Shown: positions 17,997 to 27,188 of the stretch, piece after piece | How positions within the stretch are numbered: position 1 is the stretch's first letter | Layout of the letters: each line of letters opens with the position of its first letter | Origin: Nocardia miyunensis NBRC 108239 | GTDB lineage: Bacteria; Actinomycetota; Actinomycetes; Mycobacteriales; Mycobacteriaceae | Direction: 5' to 3' | Assembly: GCF_001613065.1 (NCBI RefSeq) | Contig: NZ_BDBQ01000099.1 | Coordinates: 1-58,893 of the forward strand | DNA length: 58,893 bases | The notes under the pieces: model-generated | What the model was told of the DNA's origin: nothing | The model's database searches: none | What the model saw: the letters and a program-made list of their open reading frames with translations, nothing else | Translations under genes and position numbers: made by a program

Positions 17997-18566
17997 TCAG
18001 GGCACCACCCAGCCGACCGGGCCGTCCGAGTGGAACCCGTGCGCGACCAGTCCGGCCTGTCCGGCCGAGGTGTCGATGGCGGCGGCCCAGCGGTTGTTGT
18101 AGCTGTAGCGCAGCAGCGGATGGTCGCCGATTTCCGGGGCGTTGTCGATCCAGCCGATCACGCCCTCGTCCGCGGTTCGGGGATTCTTGATGTCGCTGTC
18201 CGAAATCGCCAGCAGATACGACGGCTGCTTGCTGTCCTTGAGCCGCAAGCGATGCACCGCGACCCGGTTGGCTCCGGGCGCCGTGTGCAGACGACCGAGA
18301 TCCTCGACCTTGGTGAAGTGATACTTGCTCGTCGCGGTCGCCGCCTCGGCCTGGTTGGTGGTGAAGAAGAACCCCGTATTCCGCGGATCGCGCGATCCGC
18401 CCACGGTCGCGAACTCCTGCAGAGTGACCAGACCGTCCGCCACCGGCCTGGCGGGAGCCGCATCGGCCTGGGGCAACGCACCGGGCGCCGAGTACGCCAG
18501 CGACGCGAAAGCCAGTGCGGCCGCGAGACCTCCGGCCAATCCGATCCGAACAGTGAACTTCTTCAC
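17997..18566 (-). CDS. Secreted conserved protein of unknown function
   Basis: 189 residues starting at a GTG (VKKFTVRIGLAGGLAAALAF) with GAAAGG seven bases upstream. The N-terminus is a typical Sec signal peptide (KK, hydrophobic stretch, then ADAAPA with an AxA-type cleavage site near residue 38). The mature part contains LVTLQEFATVGGSRDPRNTG, SKYHFTKVEDLGRLHTAPGA, DEGVIGWIDNAPEIGDHPLL and ends DGPVGWVVP. I recognise no enzyme family. The recurring His, Trp and Asp residues would suit a small beta-rich extracytoplasmic domain. It is convergent with the SDR gene and 165 bases downstream of the MHS transporter on the same strand. Confidence 0.8.
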   Translation of the reverse strand: MKKFTVRIGLAGGLAAALAFASLAYSAPGALPQADAAPARPVADGLVTLQEFATVGGSRDPRNTGFFFTTNQAEAATATSKYHFTKVEDLGRLHTAPGANRVAVHRLRLKDSKQPSYLLAISDSDIKNPRTADEGVIGWIDNAPEIGDHPLLRYSYNNRWAAAIDTSAGQAGLVAHGFHSDGPVGWVVP

Positions 18567-18731
18567 GTGACACCTTTCGTCCGACCACGGAACCAATTCA
18601 GGCACAGTGTAATTGCCACACTCGTTCACACCACCGCCGACAAGCCCGGAACAGGCGTCATCTCGTTACCGAATCCCCTGGTCAACACGATCTGGCCGAG
18701 TTTCGGCCGAAATGGGCGCCAGTTGCTGCGC

Positions 18732-20171
18732 TCATCTCGGATCCGAAGCGGCGCCCTGGGCTCCGACCAGGAGTTCGGCCTCTTCCTCGGACTGCGCGGC
18801 CGGCGCCGAACCCCACATCCGCCGACCGTTGGGTTCTTGCAGGAAGTAGACCGACACCGCGCCGATGACACCCGCGATGATCAGGTAGTAGGCGGGCCAG
18901 TTCAGATCTCCGGTGGCTCCCACGAGTGCGCCGACGACCACCGAGGTGGTACCGCCGAACAACGAGACCGCGACGTTGAACGCGACCGACAGACCCGCGC
19001 CGCGCACCTTCGTCGGGAACAGCGAGGGCAGCGTGGAGGGCAGCGTCGCGCTGAAGCAGATCAGCGTCAGCCCCATGATCAGCAGACCGAGGAAGACCGA
19101 GAACGCGTTGTTCGTGCGGACCAGCAGGACCATCGGAAGCGCCAGCACGATCAGCGCGGCGATGCCGGCCCAGATGATCGGTTTGCGGCCGATGCGATCG
19201 GACAGCACACCCAGCAGCGGAATGGTCAGCAGTGCGATGGCCATCACCACGATCTGCAACCACTGCGAGGTCGTCGACGACACGCCACCACCGGTCGCAT
19301 CGGGCACGGTCGAGGTTACATAGGTCGGCATATACGAGGTCAGCATGTAGTTGGTGACGTTCCAGACGATGACCAGTCCCATGCAGACCAGAACGTAAGG
19401 CCACAGCCTGGCCAGGATCTTGGCCTCCTCACCGGTCTTGTTCGCCTTCTCCCGATCCTCGGATTCCTTCTCCAGCGCGGCGAAGGCCGGAGTGTCGGCC
19501 AACCGCATCCGCAGATAGACACCGACGACGCCCAGCGGCAGCGCCACGAAGAACGGCAGCCGCCATCCCCAGGCAAGCAACTGATCGTGCGTCATTGCCG
19601 CATCGGCGAGCGTGACGATCAACGCACCGAGCAGATATCCGGTGAACGTCCCGAATTCCAGCCAGCTGCCGAGGAATCCACGTCGGCGATCCGGCGCGTA
19701 CTCGGCGATGAACGTCATCGCGTTGCCGTATTCGCCACCGGTGGAGAAACCCTGTAGCAACCGCGCGCACAGCAGCAGCATCGGCGCCCACAGGCCGATC
19801 GAGTTCTGGTCCGGGATGCAGCCGATGGCGAAGGTTCCGACCGCCATCAGGATCATGGTCGTGGCCAGGACCTTGTTGCGGCCGATGCGGTCCGCGAGCG
19901 GTCCGAAGAACATCCCGCCGAACGGCCGGACCAGGAACGCCACCGCGAACAGCCCGAAGGTCGCGATCGTGCCCGCGGCATTGCCCAGGTGGGAGAAGAA
20001 CACCTCCTTGATGGTGGGCTCGAAATAGGCGTAGACGCCGAAGTCGTACCACTCGGTGATGTTGCCGATGCTCGCCGCGCCGATGGCCCGGCGGATGATC
20101 GGCGGGTCGGTGACGACGACGTCGTCGAGGGACCACCGCCTCGGACGTTCACGCGGGATCAGCACATTCAC
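18732..20171 (-). CDS. MFS transporter, metabolite:H+ symporter (MHS/ProP) family
   Basis: 479 residues, about 12 helices. Family hallmarks are GNITEWYDFGVYAYFEPTI in helix 1, the motif A loop FFGPLADRIGRNKVLATTMI, RLLQGFSTGGEYGNAMTFIA in helix 4, and the second motif A copy GVLSDRIGRKPIIWAG. The GTG at 20171 has GAGGAGG nine bases upstream. MHS members import carboxylates, betaines or dicarboxylates with protons. The substrate here may feed the neighbouring OYE/SDR cluster, since both lie in one accessory block. It is divergent from a quinone-reductase-like MDR gene 219 bases away. Confidence 0.92.
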   Translation of the reverse strand: MNVLIPRERPRRWSLDDVVVTDPPIIRRAIGAASIGNITEWYDFGVYAYFEPTIKEVFFSHLGNAAGTIATFGLFAVAFLVRPFGGMFFGPLADRIGRNKVLATTMILMAVGTFAIGCIPDQNSIGLWAPMLLLCARLLQGFSTGGEYGNAMTFIAEYAPDRRRGFLGSWLEFGTFTGYLLGALIVTLADAAMTHDQLLAWGWRLPFFVALPLGVVGVYLRMRLADTPAFAALEKESEDREKANKTGEEAKILARLWPYVLVCMGLVIVWNVTNYMLTSYMPTYVTSTVPDATGGGVSSTTSQWLQIVVMAIALLTIPLLGVLSDRIGRKPIIWAGIAALIVLALPMVLLVRTNNAFSVFLGLLIMGLTLICFSATLPSTLPSLFPTKVRGAGLSVAFNVAVSLFGGTTSVVVGALVGATGDLNWPAYYLIIAGVIGAVSVYFLQEPNGRRMWGSAPAAQSEEEAELLVGAQGAASDPR

Positions 20172-20390
20172 CGGATACGACCTCCTCGACTAACGACCAC
20201 CTCCCGATTCCTCGACCGCACGGCGTCCGCCGAGAACGTTCACACCCCTCGGCGAATACCGTCCGACCGGATCGGCCTTCCCAGGCTAGGTGATCGCGAG
20301 CAATCCGCGAGCCAACATCCCCACGGGGAGGAGCTGGCAGACTGTTTCCGCGCGGGAGGCGCGATTGCGGAATCGAGACAGGAGCGAAGG

Positions 20391-21293
20391 ATGCGGGCGA
20401 TTCGTTTCAGCCGGTTCGGCGGGCCGGAGGTGCTCGAGATCGTCGAGCTGCCGGACCCGCATCCGGGTCCCGGCCGGGTTCGAATAACGGTGCGCGCGGC
20501 CGGGGTCAACCCGAGCGACTGGAAGAAGCGGGCGGGCCTGATGGATCAGCAGCTCCCACAGGCCATGGGCTACGAGGCGGCGGGCGTGGTCGACGAAGTC
20601 GGCGAGGGCGTCACCGGCGTTTCCGTCGGCGACCGCGTATTCGGCTTCGCCGACGAGGAGGGCACGCAGGCCGAACTGGCGGTTCTGTCCCACTACGCGC
20701 CGATCCCGTCGTCGCTGGACTTCGCCGGCGCCGCCGCGCTGCCGGCCGCCATCGAGACGGCCACCCGCGCACTCGACCAGCTCGGCGTCACGGACGGCGT
20801 GACGCTGCTGGTCAACGGCGCCTCCGGAAGTGTCGGCAGCGCGGCGGTCCAGCTGGCGCTCGCTCGCGGCGCGCGGGTGATCGGCACCGCCGGTCTGGCG
20901 AATCAGGAATACGTCCGCTCGCTCGGCGCGGAACCGGTCACCTACGGTGAGGGCCTCCTCGACCGAGTGCGCGCCCTCGCCCCCGGCGGCGTCGACCTCG
21001 CACTCGACGTCGCCGGTAGCGGAGTGCTGCCCGAACTCATCGAAATCGCCGGTGGCGCAGCACATGTCGTGACGATCGCCGATTTCGCCGGAGCCCAGGA
21101 GCACGGCGTGCGGTTCAGCCGGGGCGACTCCGGACGCGCACTGCACGTCATCGGGCAGATCGGCGACCTGATCGACTCCGGCCGGTTCGTGCTTCCGGTC
21201 GCCCGCACCTTCCCGCTCACCGAGATCGCCGAGGCGCACCGGCTCGGCGAACAGGGCGTCGTGCGCGGAAAACTGGTGCTGCTGGTCGGCTGA
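20391..21293 (+). CDS. Zinc-independent MDR, quinone oxidoreductase-like (NADP-dependent)
   Basis: 300 residues of the medium-chain reductase superfamily. The N-terminal GroES-like domain is MRAIRFSRFGGPEVLEIVEL then AAGVNPSDWKKR and GYEAAGVVDEVGEGV. The Rossmann domain is LLVNGASGSVGSAAVQLALARG with GTAG after the next strand. No zinc-ligand cysteines are present, as in the QOR branch. The C-terminal half ends AEAHRLGEQGVVRGKLVLLV. The start is the ATG at 20391, preceded by GGAGCGAAGG. It likely reduces quinones or alpha,beta-unsaturated carbonyls with NADPH. Divergent from the MHS transporter. Confidence 0.9.
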   Translation: MRAIRFSRFGGPEVLEIVELPDPHPGPGRVRITVRAAGVNPSDWKKRAGLMDQQLPQAMGYEAAGVVDEVGEGVTGVSVGDRVFGFADEEGTQAELAVLSHYAPIPSSLDFAGAAALPAAIETATRALDQLGVTDGVTLLVNGASGSVGSAAVQLALARGARVIGTAGLANQEYVRSLGAEPVTYGEGLLDRVRALAPGGVDLALDVAGSGVLPELIEIAGGAAHVVTIADFAGAQEHGVRFSRGDSGRALHVIGQIGDLIDSGRFVLPVARTFPLTEIAEAHRLGEQGVVRGKLVLLVG

Positions 21294-21295
21294 GA

Positions 21296-21751
21296 TCAGC
21301 GTTCGGTGACGACGTTCACCAATCGCGGCGCGCGCACGATCACCCTCGTCATCGCACGACCGGCCAGGGCCTCGGTGATGGTCGCCGAGGCCAGGGCGAG
21401 TTCGCGCAGGCTCGTCTCGTCGATGACGTCGGCTTCTCGGTCGTCGCCCCACACCAGCGGGCCATCTCATTCCCGATGATGGAGGCGGCGCCCCTGTCGG
21501 CGGGCACCCGCAGGCGGTCGCGCAGTTTGCCGTCGATCTGGACGACGCAGGTCGTGGTGTCGCGTTCGAGCAGCGCCGGATCGGCCGCCGGCCAGCCCGC
21601 ATCCGATACCGAGGGCCGGTGCCCCAGGCGTTCCCAGGACTCCTCGGCGGTGAAGGGCGCGAAGCACGAGGACATCCGGACCAGCGCTTCGACGCCCTCG
21701 CGGACGACGGGATCTGCCGGTCCCGGGCCGGTGTCGACGGCCTTGCGCAGC
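21296..21751 (-). pseudogene. leuS: C-terminal remnant of leucyl-tRNA synthetase (leuS), frameshifted
   Basis: The minus strand reads LRKAVDTGPGPADPVVREGV, then SSCFAPFTAEESWERLGHRP, DAGWPAADPALLERDTTTCV and VQIDGKLRDRLRVPADRG. It continues in a different frame as WGDDREADVIDE, SLRELALASATITEALAGRA and VIVRAPRLVNVV before a stop. This is the anticodon-binding and C-terminal part of an actinobacterial LeuRS, which I remember as ending IVRAPKLVN. A frameshift or small deletion near 21460 splits it, and an in-frame TGA just upstream closes the 5' side. Catalytic domains are absent, so it is a dead partial duplicate; the working leuS must be elsewhere. Confidence 0.85.
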
Positions 21752-21958
21752 CCTCAGCCGTGACCCCGCACCGGAGCCCAGCAGCCATGTCGTGGCTCGT
21801 ATCGGCCCAGGAAGGCGAGAGCCGCCGGAACGGACCCGGGTGCTGTGGCCATCGTTACGCCGATCACACCCGGGTAGGAATGGCCGGGACGTAACCGGTG
21901 TTGTTCGGGCGACCGGATTTCGACAATCGAATCGCCGCGTCGGAAGGGAATATGCTCC

Positions 21959-23065
21959 ATGTCACAAGAAACGACCGGTGATCCCTCGATCCATCTCGAC
22001 GGATTGTTCACCGAGTTCGACACGGGATCGCTGCGGCTGCGGAACCGGTTCGCCATGGCCCCGATGACACGGGTGAAATCGCCTGGCGGCGTGCCCAATT
22101 CGGAGAACGTCGAATACTACCGGGAGCATGCCGCCGGTGGCGTGGGGCTGATCATCACCGAGGGAACCTACGTTCGCGGCCCGGCGGCCGGACCGGAATC
22201 GGGTGTTCCGCGGTTCTACGGTGACGACAGCGCGGCGGGCTGGCGGGCGGTCGCCGAGGCGGTGCACGCCGAGGGCGCTGCCATCGTGCCGCAGTTGTGG
22301 CACACCGGCGTCGCCCGGGGCAAAGAGCCCGAATTCGAACCGGAGACCCCGTCGGTGAGCCCGTCCGGGATCGATCACACCGGAGCGTCGGTGGGTCGGG
22401 CGCTGACCACCGATGATCTGGACACGCTCATCGCCTCCTACGTGGAGTCCGCGCTGCTGGCCCGGCAGCTCGGCTTCGACGGAATCGAGATTCACGGCGC
22501 GCACGGCTATCTGCTCGACCAATTCTTCTGGGCCGCAACCAATCAGCGCACCGACGACTACGGCGTGACATCGCGTCGACGCGCGGCGTTCCCCGCCCGC
22601 GTGGTCGCGGCCGTGCGCGAGGCCGTCGGCCCCGATTTCCCGATCATCTACCGCTATTCGCAGTGGAAGGGCGTCGACTACCGGGCCAGGATCGCCGACA
22701 CCCCGGGCGAACTCGAGGAGTTGCTCACCCCGCTCGTCGACGCGGGCGTCGACATCTTCCACACCTCGCTGCGACGCCACTGGCTGCCCGAATTCACCGA
22801 CCACGCAGCGGATTTGAGCCTGGCGGGCTGGACCAAGAAGATCACCGGCCGCCCGGTGATCACCGTGGGTTCGGTGGGTGTGGACAGTGTCTTCCGCGGC
22901 GACGCGATCGATGAGACCCAGGCCGACCGCTTCCGCTTCCTGAACGATCAGTTCGAACGCGGCGAATTCGACATCGTCGCCCTGGGCCGCGCCTTGCTCG
23001 CCGACCCCGCATGGGTGAACAAGATTCGCGCCCAGCGCCTTTCGGACATCGTCCCGTTCCGGTAG
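21959..23065 (+). CDS. NADH:flavin oxidoreductase, old yellow enzyme family
   Basis: 368-residue single-domain FMN TIM barrel. It has LRLRNRFAMAPMTRVKSPGG, the substrate-binding segment EIHGAHGYLLDQFFWAATNQ, RYSQWKGVDY and the phosphate-binding end PVITVGSVGVDSVF with FDIVALGRALLADPAWVNKI. There is no Fe-S linker or second flavin domain, unlike the larger OYE fusion at 12.8-14.8 kb. It is likely an ene-reductase for alpha,beta-unsaturated carbonyl or nitro compounds. The substrate is unknown. It stands alone downstream of the leuS remnant. Confidence 0.9.
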   Translation: MSQETTGDPSIHLDGLFTEFDTGSLRLRNRFAMAPMTRVKSPGGVPNSENVEYYREHAAGGVGLIITEGTYVRGPAAGPESGVPRFYGDDSAAGWRAVAEAVHAEGAAIVPQLWHTGVARGKEPEFEPETPSVSPSGIDHTGASVGRALTTDDLDTLIASYVESALLARQLGFDGIEIHGAHGYLLDQFFWAATNQRTDDYGVTSRRRAAFPARVVAAVREAVGPDFPIIYRYSQWKGVDYRARIADTPGELEELLTPLVDAGVDIFHTSLRRHWLPEFTDHAADLSLAGWTKKITGRPVITVGSVGVDSVFRGDAIDETQADRFRFLNDQFERGEFDIVALGRALLADPAWVNKIRAQRLSDIVPFR

Positions 23066-23239
23066 TCGGCATCGCGAGCCCCCACGGCGGCAACGGGTTC
23101 GAGCTCAGCCGAGTACGCGGGCCCGTATCGCCGCCGACCATTCTCGGCGCGGAACGCCGACATCCTGCTACGCAGCGGATTCCGCACCCGTGCCGAATCC
23201 CACGCGGCGCGACCCCGAGCCCTGGGACCGGCGACGTCG

Positions 23240-23608
23240 ATGGCCGGAGGTACCGGAATCGGCGCTGTCGCGGCATTTCTCGGTGTCGGCGGCAGCGTCG
23301 TGACGGTACCGCTGCTGCGGCGCAGGGGATTACCGATGGCTGAGGCCGCCCGCACGGCGAATCCGCTGAGCATCCCGGTGGCCGTCGTCGCGACGATCAT
23401 CTATTCCCTTGCCGCGCACGGCTATCACGGACACGGAACAATCGGCTACGTCGATCCGGCGGCCGCGTTGGCCCTGGCCGGTGCCCTGCCGACCATCGCA
23501 CTCGTCCGTAGGTCACTGGTCCGGGCGCCCGATCGACTGCACGCCATCGCCTATCCGATATTCCTGACGATCGTCCTGATCGCCATGGCCGCAACGGCTT
23601 TCACCTGA
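23240..23608 (+). CDS. Half-size TauE/SafE-like membrane protein, possibly truncated
   Basis: 122 residues with three to four hydrophobic segments. GAVAAFLGVGGSVVTVPLLR followed by GLPMAEAARTANPLSIPVAV matches the TauE/SafE repeat motif (GxGGxxxxVPxL, then AxAxSL-like). TauE/SafE permeases are about 250 residues made of two such repeats, so only one repeat is here. The upstream 170 bases show no in-frame homologous sequence. It is either a remnant or a half-size transporter that would have to dimerise. TauE/SafE proteins export sulfite or organosulfonates. Confidence 0.55.
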   Translation: MAGGTGIGAVAAFLGVGGSVVTVPLLRRRGLPMAEAARTANPLSIPVAVVATIIYSLAAHGYHGHGTIGYVDPAAALALAGALPTIALVRRSLVRAPDRLHAIAYPIFLTIVLIAMAATAFT

Positions 23609-23834
23609 TCACGCAGCAAGCACACCCGATCTCCCAAGGGTGAGCGGCGCAATGGGTCGGCGAGGGGCGAACCAGCGGAACTCATCCGACGCTCGCAGAC
23701 ACCGCAGATGGTGTGGACGGCGATCCGCCAGAGCCGAATATCAGCGTGAACGGCTCGAGGATTTCGGGCGCTCCATCGTTCATCTGCTGGCGAACACGCC
23801 GGAGCGTTAGTACCGAGATCCCCCGGATACGGGA

Positions 23835-23868
23835 CCGCGCGCCCGATCCGGACGGTTCGGGCGCGCGG
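23835..23868. terminator. Hairpin terminator downstream of the RNase gene
   Basis: A perfect 12-bp stem, CCGCGCGCCCGA (23835-23846) with TCGGGCGCGCGG (23857-23868), around a 10-nt loop. It lies 30 bases past the stop of the minus-strand RNase gene. No U-tract, as is common in high-GC actinobacteria. Confidence 0.6.
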
Positions 23869-23898
23869 ATGTTCCTCCTGGCCGGAAGTGATTGCGTA

Positions 23899-24363
23899 TC
23901 AGCGCATCCGGCAGAAGGTGGCGTAGTGATCGTCTGTGTACCAGGCCGATCCGTCGTCACCGGTGACGATGCGGTCGGCATCACGACTGTGACCGGACAC
24001 CTTGCGGTTCACGTCCCACTCCCTGTAGCGGATGGCTTTGCCGTTGCCGGTCCTGGGCAGATTCCCTTCGCGATCACTCCAGGTCGTGCCGCCCTTGGTG
24101 CCCGAACCGTCGTGCGGCGGCCACTGTCCGGCATCGATCAGGCCCAGGGTCTGCCGGGCCTGATCGGAAATCGAGCAGGCGATCGGGCGGACGCCGGTGA
24201 CATTCTGCGCGGCGGTTCCGGCCGGATGCGCCGCGCCGAGACCGCCCAGCAGTACCGACAGCGCGACCAGGGTGGCCAGCGTCATGGCGGCGAGCATCGA
24301 GATCGGCTTGGTCCACGCTCTTTCCCGCGACAGGGTGTCCGGCGAAATCGGATCGTTCGTCAT
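23899..24363 (-). CDS. Secreted or membrane-anchored guanyl-specific ribonuclease (RNase Sa/T1 family)
   Basis: 154 residues. A cytoplasmic tail is followed by a hydrophobic segment (about 21-48), so the enzyme is exported. The catalytic domain (about 58-154) aligns with Streptomyces RNase Sa as I remember it: QTLGLIDAGQWPP, SDREGNLP, then the catalytic glutamate in RYREWDV (Glu115), the arginine in ADRIVTG (Arg131) and the histidine in DDHYATF (His146). Cys63 and Cys151 are placed like the single RNase Sa disulfide. It would cleave RNA 3' of guanosine. GAGG precedes the ATG by seven bases. No barstar-like inhibitor gene is seen beside it. Confidence 0.85.
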   Translation of the reverse strand: MTNDPISPDTLSRERAWTKPISMLAAMTLATLVALSVLLGGLGAAHPAGTAAQNVTGVRPIACSISDQARQTLGLIDAGQWPPHDGSGTKGGTTWSDREGNLPRTGNGKAIRYREWDVNRKVSGHSRDADRIVTGDDGSAWYTDDHYATFCRMR

Positions 24364-24588
24364 CAAATACCTCGCAATGGTCGTCGATACACCGGCGCCG
24401 CTCCGACACCCCCGCGCCGAATGTACTGCCGTCACAATCCGGACCGGTCGACGCGCAGCCGAGCAGCCGGACAACAACAGATGACCAATTCCCGTCGAGA
24501 GCATTCCCCGGACACGGGTGCGCACCACGATGCGGCGCAATAGCATCGATGACGGATACGCAAGGCCGCGACCACCGTGGAGGGCCCG

Positions 24589-25821
24589 ATGGATCGAACC
24601 ACCTGTCTCATCGCCGGCGGAGGCCCGGCAGGTATCGTGCTGGGCCTGCTGCTCGCCCGCGCCGGAGTCGAGGTCACCGTGCTGGAGAAGCACGCGGACT
24701 TCCTGCGCGATTTCCGCGGCGACACCGTCCATCCCACCACCCTGGACCTGCTCGACGAACTCGGCCTGGGTGAACGCTTCGCGAAACTGCCGCAGCGCCG
24801 GTTGACTTCGGTGCAGCTGCCGATCCGCGGACACATGTTCACCTTCGCCACCATGGATCGGCTGCCGGGCCCACACCGGTACATCGCGATGGTGCCGCAG
24901 TGGGATCTGCTGAATCTGCTCGCTGAAGAGGCAGGTTCCGAGCCGACATTCCATCTGCGAATGAACACCGAGGCGACCGACGTGATCCGCGAACAGGGCC
25001 GGGTGGTCGGCGCCCGCTATCGCACCCGCGACGGTGATACCGGCGAGATCCGGGCGGACCTCACCGTGGCGTGCGACGGCCGGGCCTCCGCGTTGCGGGC
25101 GGCGGCCGGTCTCGGATCACGGCGCTGGGCAACGCCATTCGATGTGTGGTGGTTCCGAATCCCGCGCAACGAGAGCGATCCCGCCGGAGCCGTCGGCTTC
25201 CTCACCCCCCGGCGAGTGGCGCTGCTGTTCGACCGCGGCGACTACTGGCAGTGCGCCACGTTGATCGGCAAGGGCAGCGATCCCGCACTGCGCACCGGCC
25301 CGGTCTCGGAGATCATGCGCCCGCTCACCGATATCGTGCCCTGGCTCTCGGACCGCGCCGACGCCCTGGCGAGCTGGGACGAGGTGAAACTGCTCGACGT
25401 CCAACTGGATCGCCTGGACCGCTGGTACACCGACGGCCTGCTGTGCCTCGGCGACGCCGCGCACGCCATGTCCCCCGTCGGCGGCGTCGGCATCAATCTG
25501 GCCGTCCAGGATGCGGTGGCGGCGGCGAGAATCCTTGCCCCCGAACTACTCTCACACCGGGTGACCACCGCCGACCTGGCCCGAATCCAACGCCGCCGAC
25601 GCCTGCCCACCGCCGTCACCCAGGGCCTGCAACGCTTCCTGCACGCCCGCGCCATAGCCCCCGCCCTCGGAGGTCGGCTCAACATCTCCGACACCCCGAA
25701 AGCCCCACTCCCCCTCCGGCTCCTACGCCGGACCCCATTCCTCCGCGACATCCCACCACGCCTGGTGGCCCGAGGCGTCCTGCCCGAACACGCGCCCGAC
25801 TTCGCCCGCCGCCCCCACTGA
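24589..25821 (+). CDS. FAD-dependent monooxygenase (PHBH-fold hydroxylase)
   Basis: 410 residues of the group A flavoprotein monooxygenase fold. The N-terminal dinucleotide motif is CLIAGGGPAGIVLGLLLARA. The DG motif region is LTVACDGRASALRAAAGLGS and the GD motif is LCLGDAAHAMSPVGGVGINL then AVQDAVAAARIL. The ATG at 24589 is preceded by GGAGGG at a suitable distance; a GTG four codons upstream is the alternative. Such enzymes hydroxylate aromatic or polyketide substrates with NAD(P)H and O2. The last 60 residues are rich in Pro and Arg. Divergent from the RNase gene. Confidence 0.9.
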   Translation: MDRTTCLIAGGGPAGIVLGLLLARAGVEVTVLEKHADFLRDFRGDTVHPTTLDLLDELGLGERFAKLPQRRLTSVQLPIRGHMFTFATMDRLPGPHRYIAMVPQWDLLNLLAEEAGSEPTFHLRMNTEATDVIREQGRVVGARYRTRDGDTGEIRADLTVACDGRASALRAAAGLGSRRWATPFDVWWFRIPRNESDPAGAVGFLTPRRVALLFDRGDYWQCATLIGKGSDPALRTGPVSEIMRPLTDIVPWLSDRADALASWDEVKLLDVQLDRLDRWYTDGLLCLGDAAHAMSPVGGVGINLAVQDAVAAARILAPELLSHRVTTADLARIQRRRRLPTAVTQGLQRFLHARAIAPALGGRLNISDTPKAPLPLRLLRRTPFLRDIPPRLVARGVLPEHAPDFARRPH

Positions 25822-26094
25822 GCAGCGGATTCCTACAATAGATCGAGATCGTCATATCGCTCGCCCCGAGGGCATACCCTTCCCGGTCGTGCTGGGCGAA
25901 TTCCCCTATCCGGCAAAGGCATCGCCGCACTTCCCTCGACCGTCCAACGGTGACGCCGCGCCACACCGATCAGCCACTACTGCGTGGCTCTGTCATTGCC
26001 GTTCAAGCGGACGCTGCTGGTCGGCAGCGAGCCGCTACGCGGCCACGCGAGCCGGGCAGTTCGCACGACGACTCCTGATTCCGCGTGCGCCGGT

Positions 26095-27099
26095 TCAGAA
26101 TTCGTCCGGGCAGCCGCAGGAGCCTCGGGTGCTCAGGGTGGCGTCGAGGTTTCGCACGCCGGGGTCCACTGTGCCGCTGTCTATCTGGTCGAGAAGGAGT
26201 TGTACGGCGAGTTCGCCCATGCGGCGGGTGGGCTGGACCATGGTGGTCAGGCCGGGGCGCGTGTAGCGGGCGTATTCGATGCCGTCGAAGGCGACTACGG
26301 CCAGATCGTCCGGGACGCGCAGTCCGGCGTCGTAGGCGGCGCGGAGCATACCCATCGCCTGTAGGTCGCTGGTGACGAAAACCGCTGTGGGGCGGGCAGG
26401 TTCGACGAGGAGGCCGGACAGTGCGCGATATCCGGACGCGCCACCGAAGTCCGTGCGTACGATTGGTCCCTCGGCCAACCCGAACGCGGACAGTGCGTTT
26501 CGGTAGCCCTGTACACGATCCTCGGCCGTGGAGACGTGCGGTCCACTCAGGCAGGCGATCTCGCGGTGTCCGTGCTCGATCAGATGGGTCACCGCGGCCT
26601 GCGCACCGCTCACCGAATCGCACATCACATGGGTGAAGCGGGCCGGATCGATGACGCGGTCCACGGCCACCAGCGCCATCCCGGCCTCGGCGCACGCATC
26701 GCCGACGCCGGTCTCCCAGGACGACGAAATGGCAAGCAGCCCTTCGACTCTGCGATCGATGAAGGTCCGCACATACGCCTGTTCGCGCTCGGAATCACCC
26801 GCGGCATTGCCGACGAACAGCGGATACCCGCGAGCGAAGGCCGCCGCCTCGACCACCGCGGACAGCTCGGCGAAGAACGGATTCGCGCCGTCGGGGATCA
26901 CCATGCCCAGCGCGTGTCCGCGATTCATCCGCAGGCTGCGCGCGGACATATTGGGCCGGTAGCCCAATTCGGCGATGGCGGCCTCGATGCGCGCACGGGT
27001 CGCCGGTGCGACCTGACGCGGCCCGCCGTTGAGCACGTAGCTCACCAGCGCGGGCGAGGTACCGGCCAGCCGCGCCACATCCGCGCGTGTCACTGCCAT
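26095..27099 (-). CDS. LacI-family regulator of the adjacent ribose-type operon
   Basis: 334 residues. The N-terminal HTH is VTRADVARLAGTSPALVSYV then LNGGPRQVAPATRARIEAAI, with the hinge ELGYRPNMSARSLR. The periplasmic-binding-protein-like effector domain runs from about 60 to the end (GMVIPDGANPFFAELSAVVE, VVAFDGIEYARYTRPGLTTM). AGGAG lies seven bases before the ATG. It is divergent from a sugar ABC importer/ribokinase/RbsD operon. A 30-nt near-perfect palindrome sits between the genes, so it very probably represses that operon until ribose or a related ligand binds. Confidence 0.93.
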   Translation of the reverse strand: MAVTRADVARLAGTSPALVSYVLNGGPRQVAPATRARIEAAIAELGYRPNMSARSLRMNRGHALGMVIPDGANPFFAELSAVVEAAAFARGYPLFVGNAAGDSEREQAYVRTFIDRRVEGLLAISSSWETGVGDACAEAGMALVAVDRVIDPARFTHVMCDSVSGAQAAVTHLIEHGHREIACLSGPHVSTAEDRVQGYRNALSAFGLAEGPIVRTDFGGASGYRALSGLLVEPARPTAVFVTSDLQAMGMLRAAYDAGLRVPDDLAVVAFDGIEYARYTRPGLTTMVQPTRRMGELAVQLLLDQIDSGTVDPGVRNLDATLSTRGSCGCPDEF

Positions 27100-27188
27100 T
27101 CGGGTTCTCCTCGCCTCACGGTCCGCCTCGATTCCACGCTATTGGGCCCAACCCCTTGACAGTCGGTGACTCAGGTCACAGACTACTC

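Noticed and set aside
10696..20171. Prophage or integrative element next to tRNA-Arg
   Set aside because: No integrase, phage structural gene or duplicated tRNA end was seen. Only the remnant transporter hints at past insertion.
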